This document shows positions 42,761-51,760 of a stretch of DNA of 64,000 bases, piece after piece (the first letter of the stretch is position 1; each line of letters begins with the position of its first letter). Source of the stretch: Mageeibacillus sp. (GTDB lineage: Bacteria > Bacillota > Clostridia > Saccharofermentanales > Saccharofermentanaceae); contig JAKVLB010000004.1 of NCBI GenBank assembly GCA_022484595.1, positions 1 through 64,000 on the forward strand. The letters run 5' to 3'. The notes beneath the pieces were generated by a model, which saw nothing but the letters and a program-made list of their open reading frames with translations, ran no database searches and was not told the origin of the DNA. The translations under genes were made by a program, and so were the position numbers.

Positions 42761-43672
42761 TTACCCGAGCCTGATAAAGTCAATTGCAGCAAGCGCCGCG
42801 ACCGCGCCGTCCGCACATGCGGTGGTCAGCTGGCGGACCTTCTTCGTTCTGCCGTCACCTGCCGCAAAAATGCCTCGGACATCTGTCCTGCAATCCTCTC
42901 CGGCCTCAACATAGCCGCCGGACAGCTTAACGGTATCCCTGAAGTCCGCGGTCTTCGGTTCCTGACCTATGGCTACAAACAGACCGTCCGCTTCGAGCCT
43001 CTCAGTGCTTCCGTTTTCGCGATTCTCAAGAACCATCGAAGTGAGCTTTGGCGAGCCTTCAAGCGCAGTAATGACATACGGGGTTATAAGCTCCAGATTC
43101 GGCAGTGCCCTGCATGCCTTGAGGAGTGCGTCTTCAGCCCGGAATTCATTTCTTCTGTGAATAAGATAAACGTGACTTGCCATGGCCGCCAGATATATGG
43201 CATCCTCAACTGCGGTATTGCCGCCGCCGTAGACCGCAACACGTCTGCCTTTATAGAAAGAGCCGTCACAGGTTGCGCAGTAGGAGATCCCTTTTCCGAT
43301 CAGCTCATCTTCCCGCGGTATTCCCATATGGCGATTTGCCGCGCCGACTGCTAGAATTACGGCTTTGCACGTTGCCGTGGCATTCGACTCCAGCGAGACC
43401 GTAAAGCCATGCTCCGCATCGCCGCCGATAGATGTCACGCGGTCAAATACAACAGTCGCGCCGAACGCTGTTGCCTGATCATACAGGCTCTGGGCAAAAT
43501 CAAACCCCGATATGTGCGCAATTGCAGGATAATTCTCAACTTCAGGCGTATTGATTATCTGTCCGCCGTAAGCCATTGCCTCATAACAGACCGTATCCAT
43601 TCCTGCGCGCCTGGCATATATCGCTGCCGACAATCCGGCCGGACCTGCTCCAACAATAATAATGTCTGCCAT
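42761..43672 (-). CDS. trxB: Thioredoxin reductase
   Basis: 303 residues, normal for the low-Mr type. FAD motif [20 protein letters not shown]; redox-active disulfide in [13 protein letters not shown] motif [16 protein letters not shown]; and the C-terminal [13 protein letters not shown] region. It reduces thioredoxin. AAAGGAG precedes the start, 11 nt after the thioesterase gene, in a thioesterase-trxB-tyrS unit. Confidence 0.95.
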   Translation of the reverse strand: MADIIIVGAGPAGLSAAIYARRAGMDTVCYEAMAYGGQIINTPEVENYPAIAHISGFDFAQSLYDQATAFGATVVFDRVTSIGGDAEHGFTVSLESNATATCKAVILAVGAANRHMGIPREDELIGKGISYCATCDGSFYKGRRVAVYGGGNTAVEDAIYLAAMASHVYLIHRRNEFRAEDALLKACRALPNLELITPYVITALEGSPKLTSMVLENRENGSTERLEADGLFVAIGQEPKTADFRDTVKLSGGYVEAGEDCRTDVRGIFAAGDGRTKKVRQLTTACADGAVAALAAIDFIRLG

Positions 43673-43683
43673 AACCGACTCCT

Positions 43684-44109
43684 TTAACTGTTTGAAATTA
43701 TTCTCTCAAGACGTTCATGAACCTCAGGCATCGCTCTCTTGAGCGACAGTATTCTGCCGTCGCGGCTGATAAAACAATGCTCGCTCGTTCCTGTACATCT
43801 GACTTCCTGAGTAGCCTTATCATATACTTTATACGTGACATCAAATCTCACGCCCGTATATTTTGTGATTTCCGCGCGAATGACAACGGTGTCGCAATAG
43901 TGCGCCGGTGATTTGTAGCGTGCCGTAACGGCAACCACCGGGCTCATCACACCCTCCTTCTCGACTCCGGCATAACCAAGTCCTATATCCTCGAAAAGCC
44001 TGGTCCTGGCCTCCTCGTACCATCTTATATAATTAGAATGATGCGCAACCCCCATCTGATCAGTCTCATAATACTGAACAAGATGTTCGCACTCCGTCAC
44101 TGCCGACAT
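43684..44109 (-). CDS. Acyl-CoA thioesterase, YbgC/4-hydroxybenzoyl-CoA thioesterase family
   Basis: 141 residues with a hot-dog fold. The active-site Asp and signature are in YYETDQMGVAHHSNYIRWYEEAR, characteristic of the YbgC/FcbC group. It hydrolyses acyl-CoA or acyl-ACP thioesters; chain length is unknown. GGAGG lies 8 nt upstream of the start. It is the first gene of the unit, behind an extended -10 promoter. Confidence 0.9.
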   Translation of the reverse strand: MSAVTECEHLVQYYETDQMGVAHHSNYIRWYEEARTRLFEDIGLGYAGVEKEGVMSPVVAVTARYKSPAHYCDTVVIRAEITKYTGVRFDVTYKVYDKATQEVRCTGTSEHCFISRDGRILSLKRAMPEVHERLERIISNS

Positions 44110-44138
44110 ACCATTTGCCTCCGGTAAACATTTGCTAT

Positions 44139-44147
44139 ATTATACCA
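44139..44147 (-). promoter_or_regulatory. Extended -10 promoter of thioesterase-trxB-tyrS
   Basis: The minus strand reads TGGTATAAT, 29 nt upstream of the ATG. The -35 is weak. Confidence 0.6.
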
Positions 44148-44155
44148 AAAGACAT

Positions 44156-44199
44156 TAAAAAGCTCCCGCCCGTCAATCGCGCGATTGACAGACGGAAGC
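44156..44199 (-). terminator. Terminator-like hairpin upstream of the thioesterase promoter
   Basis: Contains a perfect 18-bp palindrome GTCAATCGCGCGATTGAC (44172-44189) extended by GCTTCCGTC / GGCGGGAGC, with TTTTT after it on the minus strand. No minus-strand gene lies directly upstream. Confidence 0.6.
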
Positions 44200-44260
44200 G
44201 ACTTTCCGGAACGTCTACGGCATTAAGACAAATCCCGGCAGGACAAGTGTCAAAAAAGCA

Positions 44261-44304
44261 AAAAAAAGGGATAACGGCTTCCTTTAAGACTCCGTTGTCC
44301 CTTT
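44261..44304. terminator. Second terminator-like hairpin in the thioesterase/TRIC gap
   Basis: AAAGGGATAACGG pairs with CCGTTGTCCCTTT. The T run is strong on the minus strand (TTTTTTT) and shorter on the plus strand. What it terminates is unclear; it might end read-through from the asparaginase gene. Confidence 0.6.
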
Positions 44305-44352
44305 TGATTGCTAGATTATACTCCTTGGCTTTCATTATTGCAAATTAAAATT

Positions 44353-44358
44353 TATAAT
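44353..44358 (+). promoter_or_regulatory. -10 box immediately before the TRIC gene
   Basis: TATAAT ends 8 nt before the ATG, so the transcript would start at or within about 3 nt of the start codon. There is no SD, suggesting a leaderless message. Confidence 0.5.
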
Positions 44359-44366
44359 ACTCATCT

Positions 44367-45041
44367 ATGGATACAACTGTTTTTATCTACATCATGGACT
44401 TCATCGGCACCGCCGCTTTTGCGATATCCGGAGCAATCGCCGGGATCCGCAAGAATATGGATATTTTCGGCGTCAATATACTTGCCGTTCTTACTGCAAC
44501 CGGCGGCGGCATTATTCGTGACCTGATAATCGGCAGTACACCTCCGAAGGCTTTTACAAATCCTGTTTTCGTGCTCGTTGCCGCAATCACCGCGAACATC
44601 GTTTTCCTCACGGTCTTCTGGTCACATAAGTCAGGCGTAAAATTTTCCGGCAAGACGCGAGCAATATATGACAGGATTTTCTTCTGGTGCGACACCGTGG
44701 GGCTCGCCGCTTTTACCGTAGACGGCGTGCACGCCGGACTTGAGCCTTCACTCGTGTCGAACGCGTTTCTCATTGTTTTTCTCGGTGTTGTGACAGGCGT
44801 CGGCGGCGGTGTGTTCAGAGATGTTCTGTCACTTGAGATGCCCGTTATTTTCGTAAAGCATATTTATGCCTGCGCATCAATAGTCGGGGCAGTCGTAACC
44901 TATGTGTGGTACATGGCATCAAATTCAGGCGCGGCATCACTCGTTGCGGGTTTCTTCGTCACTGTCGTAATCCGTTACCTCGCGATGCATTTCGGATGGA
45001 ATCTGCCGAAAATTTCAAATAATGGAAAATCTGCCTGGTAG
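44367..45041 (+). CDS. TRIC-family (UPF0126/YicG) cation channel
   Basis: 224 residues with about seven transmembrane helices in two inverted repeats. The paired glycine signatures GGGIIRDLIIG and GGGVFRDVL are diagnostic of the trimeric intracellular cation channel family. Bacterial members conduct K or related monovalent cations. There is no ribosome-binding site before the ATG; a -10 box is only 8 nt away. It is convergent with the asparaginase gene, 28 nt apart. Confidence 0.9.
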   Translation: MDTTVFIYIMDFIGTAAFAISGAIAGIRKNMDIFGVNILAVLTATGGGIIRDLIIGSTPPKAFTNPVFVLVAAITANIVFLTVFWSHKSGVKFSGKTRAIYDRIFFWCDTVGLAAFTVDGVHAGLEPSLVSNAFLIVFLGVVTGVGGGVFRDVLSLEMPVIFVKHIYACASIVGAVVTYVWYMASNSGAASLVAGFFVTVVIRYLAMHFGWNLPKISNNGKSAW

Positions 45042-45069
45042 AAGCCGACGATATTAACGTCAGTCCGGC

Positions 45070-45963
45070 TCAATTAAGCAGCACTTCCGCCCAGCAGCCT
45101 TCAAGCGGGATTCCGGGGACCGGGATGGCGCCGGCCTCTTCCAGAACGCTTCTGCTCTCATAAATATTCCCGCCGGCCGGCACCGGCGCAAGGTAGCATC
45201 TGATTCCGTCCGAAGTCCACTCCCTGACCTTTTGCGGCAGAATCACGCTGTTTGCTGTTCCGGAATGATAGCAGCAGATGATGATATTCCTGTAATATCC
45301 CGCGTCTATAGCTTCGTAAGGGTATCCCGGAACAGCCGGTATCACCAGTATTCCGAGTCTGGAACCGGAACGGACGAATTTCTCCGCGCGCAATCTGTAA
45401 TTATCCCCGGAAAAATCAGTCTCACCGGCTCCATCACGGCCGCCTGGAAATCTGCCGTAATCGCCGTTGATGTCGGCGGCGGTAACAAGACTGCACGGAA
45501 TTGCTTCAATATCACCGCCGGAGCTTTTCGAGAAAACAACATGCGCGAGACGCTTCCCCGTTCTCAGAAGCTCTATTGAGCCTCTGACATTTGCGTAAGC
45601 GTCGGTGCCGTCCTGATCCGGCGGCAGCTTGGATCCCGTTATGACAAATGGAATGCCCGTATAAGACAGGCATCTGACTGCAAGCTGCGCGAAAAAAGAC
45701 ATCGTGTCGGTTCCGTGCAGCACAAGAACCGCATCGGGGCTTATGTCTCTGATATCTTCGGTAATCTGTCTGATTGCGTCCCGGAAAGTATCGCACGTTG
45801 CGTTTTCAGAAGAGTATTTCAGTCTGCTGCTGAAGATGAATTCAATATCTTTGAATCCGGAGGCAAGGTCTCCTGCCGGATTTTTGGAATCCAGACGTAC
45901 TATCCCGTCATCTCCGGTACATGAACCGATTGTCCCGCCAAATTGTTCAATAAGAATTCTCAT
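45070..45963 (-). CDS. L-asparaginase (type I-like)
   Basis: 297 residues, no signal peptide, so cytoplasmic. The first catalytic Thr lies in QFGGTIGS, and the second Thr-Asp pair is in VLHGTDTMSFFAQLAV, with Lys in ITGSKLPPDQDGTDA. It hydrolyses asparagine to aspartate and ammonia. CGGAG lies 8 nt before the start. It is shorter than the usual 325-340 residues, with a reduced C-terminal domain. Confidence 0.88.
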   Translation of the reverse strand: MRILIEQFGGTIGSCTGDDGIVRLDSKNPAGDLASGFKDIEFIFSSRLKYSSENATCDTFRDAIRQITEDIRDISPDAVLVLHGTDTMSFFAQLAVRCLSYTGIPFVITGSKLPPDQDGTDAYANVRGSIELLRTGKRLAHVVFSKSSGGDIEAIPCSLVTAADINGDYGRFPGGRDGAGETDFSGDNYRLRAEKFVRSGSRLGILVIPAVPGYPYEAIDAGYYRNIIICCYHSGTANSVILPQKVREWTSDGIRCYLAPVPAGGNIYESRSVLEEAGAIPVPGIPLEGCWAEVLLN

Positions 45964-46028
45964 TGGAATAACTCCGTCACACTTTTTATTGTAAAATGAT
46001 AGCAGTATTTTATAACATGAGGTTTGGT

Positions 46029-46796
46029 ATGAAAATAGTCAGCTGGAACGTAAACGGAATAAGAGCAATAGCCGGCAAAGGCTTTGCCGACACTGTTGCT
46101 TCAATGGACGCGGATATCATCGGGATTCAGGAGACCAAGGCTCAGCCGGATCAGCTGGGGCCCGGGATAACTGATCTTCCCGGCTACGAGAGTTTCTTTT
46201 GCTCGGCGGAGCGAAAGGGTTATTCCGGAACCGCCCTTTACACAAGAGTAAAACCGAAGTCGGTAACATTCGGACTCGGAACAGACAGGTTTGATCATGA
46301 AGGACGGACAATCTGCGCAGACTTTGAAGATTTTGTCCTCTTCAATATATATTTCCCGAACGGCGGACGCGGCGACGAATATGTGAAGTTCAAGCTTGAT
46401 TTCTATGACTGTTTTCTTAACGAGGCGGCGCGTCTTCAGGAGAACGGCAGGAACATAATCTGCTGCGGCGATGTCAATACCGCCCACAAAGAGATAGACC
46501 TCGCCAACCCGAAGGCCAATTCAAAGATATCGGGATTTCTTCCGGAAGAACGGGCGTATATGGACAAATTCGAACAGGCGGGGCTCAAAGACACCTTCCG
46601 GCTGCTTCACCCTGACGAACCGGACCGATACTCCTGGTGGTCATACAAGACAAAAGCGCGCGAGCGCAACGTCGGCTGGCGGATAGACTATTTTTTCGCG
46701 ACAGAGAAGCTGTGTCCTAAGATTGCCGAGTCTGACATGATGGATGAAGTGACGGGATCTGATCACTGCCCGATATACCTGAAGCTGAATCTATAA
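46029..46796 (+). CDS. xth: Exodeoxyribonuclease III / AP endonuclease
   Basis: 255 residues from the ATG at 46029 (GAGG upstream); upstream in-frame codons to 45996 are not family-like. Motifs: MKIVSWNVNGIRA, IIGIQETKAQ (metal Glu), CGDVNTAHKEIDL (Asp/Asn), and SDHCPIYLKL at the end (Asp/His). It incises abasic sites in base excision repair. It is convergent with the next gene, 5 nt apart. Confidence 0.96.
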   Translation: MKIVSWNVNGIRAIAGKGFADTVASMDADIIGIQETKAQPDQLGPGITDLPGYESFFCSAERKGYSGTALYTRVKPKSVTFGLGTDRFDHEGRTICADFEDFVLFNIYFPNGGRGDEYVKFKLDFYDCFLNEAARLQENGRNIICCGDVNTAHKEIDLANPKANSKISGFLPEERAYMDKFEQAGLKDTFRLLHPDEPDRYSWWSYKTKARERNVGWRIDYFFATEKLCPKIAESDMMDEVTGSDHCPIYLKLNL

Positions 46797-46801
46797 CCCT
46801 G

Positions 46802-49800
46802 CTACTCTACGTCCTGCACTATCATATGTCCATTCATATCGAGTCTCGAGCTGCTGTGGATAAGGTTGAACTGCATTCTCTGAACGCCGCCCGGAACATT
46901 GAGTTCTGTGCGGACCTTGCCTTCGATATGGCTGCTCGTGATGTTTATTCTGACTCTCTCATCGAGCCCTCTGAAGATTGCGGCGGTCTTGCCTTCGCAG
47001 TTAATGTTGACCGATGCATAGTCAATGACTATGTCGGTCGGCTTCGCCTGGAACGATCCGAAGACAACTCCGGATCTGCAGTTGAGTGACACCGTAACAT
47101 TTGTATTGTAGATATTGATTGCCGTATTGTCAGAAGACCTCGTGCCAAGAATAACAACGTCATTGCCGGTAAACACCCCGACAAACGATGAACGCTCAAT
47201 CATAATTGTGGCATTGCCGGAAATTGATCCGATTCCCACAACAGAAAGAGCAGTGCTTTGAATCTCGATCGCGCATGAAGTTATTACAGGCTCTATCGTC
47301 CCTTCAAAGGAACCTATTCCGACACATTCCTGACCTGACAGCCTTATAAGATAGCTGCCCTTCTGAATGTTGATTGCGCCGCCGAGACCGCTTCCTATTG
47401 CTGTTCCCTTGGTCGTATTGAGTGCAATCTCTATAGCGCCGTCCTGATCAAATCTTAAGTCGCCGTGTCCGGATCCGGAATCGTTGCCTATGCCAAATCC
47501 ATCAAGGCTGTTTACATTAATCGCCAGGTTGCCGTCGCCTTCGATATAAAGACTGGAATCTTCCGGTACCAGAATGCCCCCGCCTTCGAGAAGGTTCTCG
47601 CCCTTGAGCACCAGAGTCACGTCACAGCCGTGCCCGATAATGATTGATGCCGGCTTTTTCTTTCCGATAAGCGAGCAGGTCTCAAGTGTAATCTGACCCC
47701 TATAGCCGTCCTCTATCTCAATACAGGCAAAAGGCTCAAGTCCAGGGGCGCCGACAATTGTGACATCGCGGTAGGTTACCTGTCCGTTTGCTATTTTTAT
47801 CAGACGGCTTCCGTTCTGGCGCAGAACCGAAAGCATGATCCTTATCTCACGTCCGGCAGTATATATGCTGTTGTTTCGCGTCTCTTCCTCCGCCTGATTG
47901 ATCTGTATTATCTGCTCTCTGACAGACGGTTCTACCGTCTTTACAATCTTCTCCATAGGTCTTGCCGTGTAGTAGCCCTGGATGAGATCGATCCCAAGGT
48001 GTATGACCATCCTGAGTTCTTCTTCTGTCTCTACACCTTCGGCCAGAGCCATGATATCGTTATCGTGCGAAAAAGATATGATGTCCCTGACAAAGTGCTG
48101 CTTCTGCGGCGAATTCTGAATCTCCGAGATAAGCGACCTGTCTATCTTGACGTAGTTCGGCATGTACCTCAGAAGATTTGAGACATTCGAATATCCCGTG
48201 CCGTAGTCGTCGACGGCGGTCTGGACCCCGAGGTCTCTATATGCCAGCTTCATATCATTCAGATCCGCATCGTCAAGTTCTGTCTGTTCGGTAAGCTCGA
48301 CAACTATACGGTTTGAGTATCTGACAGCCATGTCGGCAAGCCTCTTGGCATCTTCACCCTTGAGCCTCTGACCCGGGATACTGTTTATGAATATTCGAGA
48401 GTTATCCTTAAAATCATTCGGTCTGGTGTCGATAATGTTTAAGACATTATTGAAAGTCGCGCTCTCGACATCATACAGTCTGTCAAAAGTCTCGGCATAC
48501 TTGAGGACTACCGGCGGCTGTATATAAGGCGTAACATCAACTCTCATAAGCGCTTCATAGGCGAAAATCTCGCCGTTATGAGCATCAACAATCGGCTGGA
48601 AATGATACTTAATCTTGTTCTTGTTAAGAATGTCATTTACCATTCTGGCTTCATTCTGGGCATTCGCATCGAGCCCGCCGCCGCCGGCACTCTTGAAGCT
48701 CATCTTCTGGGCATTCTTCTTAGACAGAGCTATCCCGACAAGTCTTTCAAACTCATCACCGTCCCGGGGCGCGCCATCGGACAATCCGTAATAGATATCA
48801 ACTGCCGTGCGTCCGGAACCGGCATTATACTCGTCCAGAAGTTTATTAAGAGTACCAAGGCCGTCTTCAAACGGCTTCATTCCGTTTACACCGAGGCCGT
48901 CAATCACGACCATCTCACCGTTGCCGAAGCAGAAAACAGAGCCCTCCGGGAATATTTTCGACAATATTCTGCTCATCGAAACAATAATTCTGTCTCCGGT
49001 CTCGCGCCCGTATGAATCGTTTATTTTGGCAAGATCCCTGATATCTATTGCCATGACGCCGACAGCCGTCTTGCCGTTGCTGCTGCACTGAGCAAGAAGC
49101 TGGTTCATCATCTGGGTGAATCCTCTGTAATTGTACAGACCTGTAAGCGGGTCTCTTATCAGACTTGACTCGAGGCGGCTGTTGATGCCGCGGAATTCTT
49201 CCTGCTTTCTGAAATATTCCAGTCCGCGCATAAGGCTTCTGAGCCACATTCTGTAGCTCTCGCTGTATGACTGCGGCTCAGTATAGGATACAACCGAGTA
49301 TCCGAAGCTCTTGGCTTCGAAAAACAGCGGCGTGAACACAAACGCTTCCGGCTTATCACGATCCTCGTTGAGCCTCGGAACAAGCTGCGACCTGTCGAAA
49401 AATACGTCCATCCCCATACGGTCCGCCGCAAGTTTCTCGGGCCGGCAGCTCATGACATTGATCATACGTTTGCTGTAGAACCTGTCGGTATCCCGCATCA
49501 TCTCCATATTGAGCTGTTCAGCCGGAGCTCCGTCGGAACTTTCTGTCCCTCCGGCCTTCTGCCAGTTCTCATTAAGCAGAATATTGAAGCTCTCGAATTC
49601 CCTTATCTGATAAACGTAAGAAAACAGAGTTGTCATCAGCCCGTAGAAATTGTTCTGTATGAGCATATCCTCGTCCATATGATTGAAAATCGAATAGACA
49701 CTGTTGCTCGATATATCGGTATCCCATACCTTGCGCTGTTCCTTGACAAGCATATCGGACGTTCTGTCGCATCCGCACGACTTTCCGTCGAACAGCTTTA

Positions 49801-50626
49801 CCGGAGGATTGAACTTCTCCGGATCCATCCCGTACATCATGTTGAAGACAGTCTTCGCCGCGTACATTCCGAACTCGACAGACGGCAGGATAACGGACGT
49901 AATCGGCACCGGCGCCATACGCGCCTCCTCCATGGAATCATATCCGACAACCGCGATATCCTGAGGAATCCTCAGTCCGTGAGACGTGAGAGATTTCGCA
50001 AGACCCACTGCCATGCAGTCATTAGCGCAGGCTATTGCCTGAGGAAGCTTCCCGCTCTTAAATAATCTGTCGCCGTAATTCTCACCGCTCGTATACCAGA
50101 AATCGCCGTAACAGACGCGGTCTTTGCCTACTGAAAGTCCATGTTCCTGCATGGTGTCAAGAAACGCCTGAAGTCTCTCCTTTGAATACGGATGCCACGC
50201 CTTTCCCGTAAGATACGCTATGTCTTTATATCCGTGATCTTCTATGAGATGGGTAATTATCGCCCTGACACCTTCGTAGTGATTGGGCGTTATCGACGTG
50301 AAATATCTGCTCTTCTTGTCTACCGAGATGACCGGGCATACGCATCTTTCATGCACGATAGCCTCTATATTGTCCGCCAGACCCGGAGTCTGCATAGTGT
50401 CAAGCATAAGCACAACACCGTCAAAACTCTCATACGGAATGAGCGAGAACACAGATGTGTCGCCGATTTCCCTCGGCGCGCTGCTCTGATACTTCTGAAA
50501 CATTGCGAAAACGCAAACATCGCAGTCATCTTCAAAGGCCTGCTTCTCGAAGCCGGTAATAAACTCAGCCTGATAGTATTCATCAGCCTGACCGACAAGA
50601 AGCGCGATTTTTTTGCGTATACCCAT
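46802..50626 (-). CDS. LacI-type sensor / degenerate GGDEF / EAL / beta-helix multidomain protein
   Basis: 1274 residues, no membrane segment. Residues 1-290 are a LacI-family periplasmic-binding fold without the HTH (DGVVLMLDT, YKDIAYLTGK, CANDCMAVGLAKSL). Residues 300-485 are an unassigned linker. Residues 491-640 are a GGDEF domain with DPLTGLYNYRGF but GNGEM (569-573 region) in place of GGDEF, so it is probably not a cyclase. Residues 668-895 are an EAL domain with YEALMR, FINSI, ELTE, VDDYGTGYS, KIDRSL and AEGVE all present, so it is probably an active c-di-GMP phosphodiesterase. Residues 950-1274 are repeated beta-strand stretches rich in Gly/Ile/Ser (GIGNDSGSG, AIGSGLGG), like a right-handed beta-helix. 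A sugar-like ligand sensor controlling c-di-GMP breakdown is inferred. Confidence 0.85.
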   Translation of the reverse strand: MGIRKKIALLVGQADEYYQAEFITGFEKQAFEDDCDVCVFAMFQKYQSSAPREIGDTSVFSLIPYESFDGVVLMLDTMQTPGLADNIEAIVHERCVCPVISVDKKSRYFTSITPNHYEGVRAIITHLIEDHGYKDIAYLTGKAWHPYSKERLQAFLDTMQEHGLSVGKDRVCYGDFWYTSGENYGDRLFKSGKLPQAIACANDCMAVGLAKSLTSHGLRIPQDIAVVGYDSMEEARMAPVPITSVILPSVEFGMYAAKTVFNMMYGMDPEKFNPPVKLFDGKSCGCDRTSDMLVKEQRKVWDTDISSNSVYSIFNHMDEDMLIQNNFYGLMTTLFSYVYQIREFESFNILLNENWQKAGGTESSDGAPAEQLNMEMMRDTDRFYSKRMINVMSCRPEKLAADRMGMDVFFDRSQLVPRLNEDRDKPEAFVFTPLFFEAKSFGYSVVSYTEPQSYSESYRMWLRSLMRGLEYFRKQEEFRGINSRLESSLIRDPLTGLYNYRGFTQMMNQLLAQCSSNGKTAVGVMAIDIRDLAKINDSYGRETGDRIIVSMSRILSKIFPEGSVFCFGNGEMVVIDGLGVNGMKPFEDGLGTLNKLLDEYNAGSGRTAVDIYYGLSDGAPRDGDEFERLVGIALSKKNAQKMSFKSAGGGGLDANAQNEARMVNDILNKNKIKYHFQPIVDAHNGEIFAYEALMRVDVTPYIQPPVVLKYAETFDRLYDVESATFNNVLNIIDTRPNDFKDNSRIFINSIPGQRLKGEDAKRLADMAVRYSNRIVVELTEQTELDDADLNDMKLAYRDLGVQTAVDDYGTGYSNVSNLLRYMPNYVKIDRSLISEIQNSPQKQHFVRDIISFSHDNDIMALAEGVETEEELRMVIHLGIDLIQGYYTARPMEKIVKTVEPSVREQIIQINQAEEETRNNSIYTAGREIRIMLSVLRQNGSRLIKIANGQVTYRDVTIVGAPGLEPFACIEIEDGYRGQITLETCSLIGKKKPASIIIGHGCDVTLVLKGENLLEGGGILVPEDSSLYIEGDGNLAINVNSLDGFGIGNDSGSGHGDLRFDQDGAIEIALNTTKGTAIGSGLGGAINIQKGSYLIRLSGQECVGIGSFEGTIEPVITSCAIEIQSTALSVVGIGSISGNATIMIERSSFVGVFTGNDVVILGTRSSDNTAINIYNTNVTVSLNCRSGVVFGSFQAKPTDIVIDYASVNINCEGKTAAIFRGLDERVRINITSSHIEGKVRTELNVPGGVQRMQFNLIHSSSRLDMNGHMIVQDVE

Positions 50627-50787
50627 CAGAATATGTCTCCGTTCCCTTAATTCACGTCAGGCATGTTACTGTCTGTCCCATAACACGTCAGCTACCTCAG
50701 TTTGATTTTACTTTGCAGATATAAGCTTTTCAAACTTAACGACGTAATTTAACATACTTTTTACAAAACGGTTATAATTTGTATTAT

Positions 50788-51744
50788 TTATACGGGCAGA
50801 ATGCGCTTAACCGGAGCATATCCCAGCGTTTTACGGAAATTCTCGTTGCACTCCATTGACGTCAGACAATCGGACGGATCGATCCTGTCGAAATTGATAT
50901 TCTCGAGCTGTTCCCTTTGTATTCTCACGGATACCAGCACAATCTCCTCGTCATTTCCCGTTGCTGTGTTAACAACAGAGTCAACGGCGTGGATCACGAC
51001 CGTCTTTACCGGAAGAAGAGCGAAGCTGTCCCTTGCGACGCGAAGTATCGTGCTTGACACATAGTCGCGGACCAGATCGTAATACTGGGTCTTAGGCATC
51101 TCTTTGACAATCAGTCCGCCATTGGAGCTGAGGCTGAGTTTGTTTTTCGGAACCGCCTCATCCGACCTGACCTTGAATTCCACTTCGAGGCATCCCGCGC
51201 CATCTGTCCCGATATCGAACTGTGAACCGTATTCCAGCAGGTCATCGAACGGTCCTGCCTCTTTTATCACTTTAAAATATGAATCAACGTCACCGTCGAG
51301 TATGCTCTGGGCAAACGGCGCCAGATTGCCGGTGCCGTCGGCTCTTACCTGTTCCCAGTCTATCTTTCCGTCAGACTGCCTGTGTATCGTTTTAAGCTCT
51401 TCCACCTTCTCTTCGTACTGTTTGACAGCGGCTGCCGCAGATGAAGCTGTATCACCGGAGGCTGTTCCGGAAAAAACCGATGCTGCCGCAGTGCACGATG
51501 TGCCTGATGCGGATCCGGAAGCATAACTACGGCTTCCGCCGTAACTTCCGGAATTCTTCAGATTGCCGGTCTTGGTATAATATATGCCTGTCCCGGGCAC
51601 TCCGACTGTGGTTCTTGTCCTGCCGTTCAGGCTGACCGACTTGCGCAGACCCCGTACGCCAAGAGAAAGGCTCGGCCCCGATTTGCTCAGATTAAGCCTG
51701 ACGCCTTTACATAAAGAGATTGATTTTCTGAAACAAAGACCCAT
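50788..51744 (-). CDS. DUF4236-containing protein
   Basis: 318 residues. The N-terminus carries the DUF4236 pattern (FRKSISLCKGVRLNLSKSG, then VGVPGTGIYYTKTG). A Ser/Ala/Gly-rich linker (about 68-105) and a helix follow, then a C-terminal alpha/beta region (about 160-318) that I cannot assign, with conserved-looking blocks VVIHAVDSVVNT and LVSVRIQREQLENI. The domain has no established function. It is 16 nt downstream of the sufB-like gene and so probably co-transcribed with it. Confidence 0.75.
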   Translation of the reverse strand: MGLCFRKSISLCKGVRLNLSKSGPSLSLGVRGLRKSVSLNGRTRTTVGVPGTGIYYTKTGNLKNSGSYGGSRSYASGSASGTSCTAAASVFSGTASGDTASSAAAAVKQYEEKVEELKTIHRQSDGKIDWEQVRADGTGNLAPFAQSILDGDVDSYFKVIKEAGPFDDLLEYGSQFDIGTDGAGCLEVEFKVRSDEAVPKNKLSLSSNGGLIVKEMPKTQYYDLVRDYVSSTILRVARDSFALLPVKTVVIHAVDSVVNTATGNDEEIVLVSVRIQREQLENINFDRIDPSDCLTSMECNENFRKTLGYAPVKRILPV

Positions 51745-51760
51745 GTGATTATCCCCTTTG

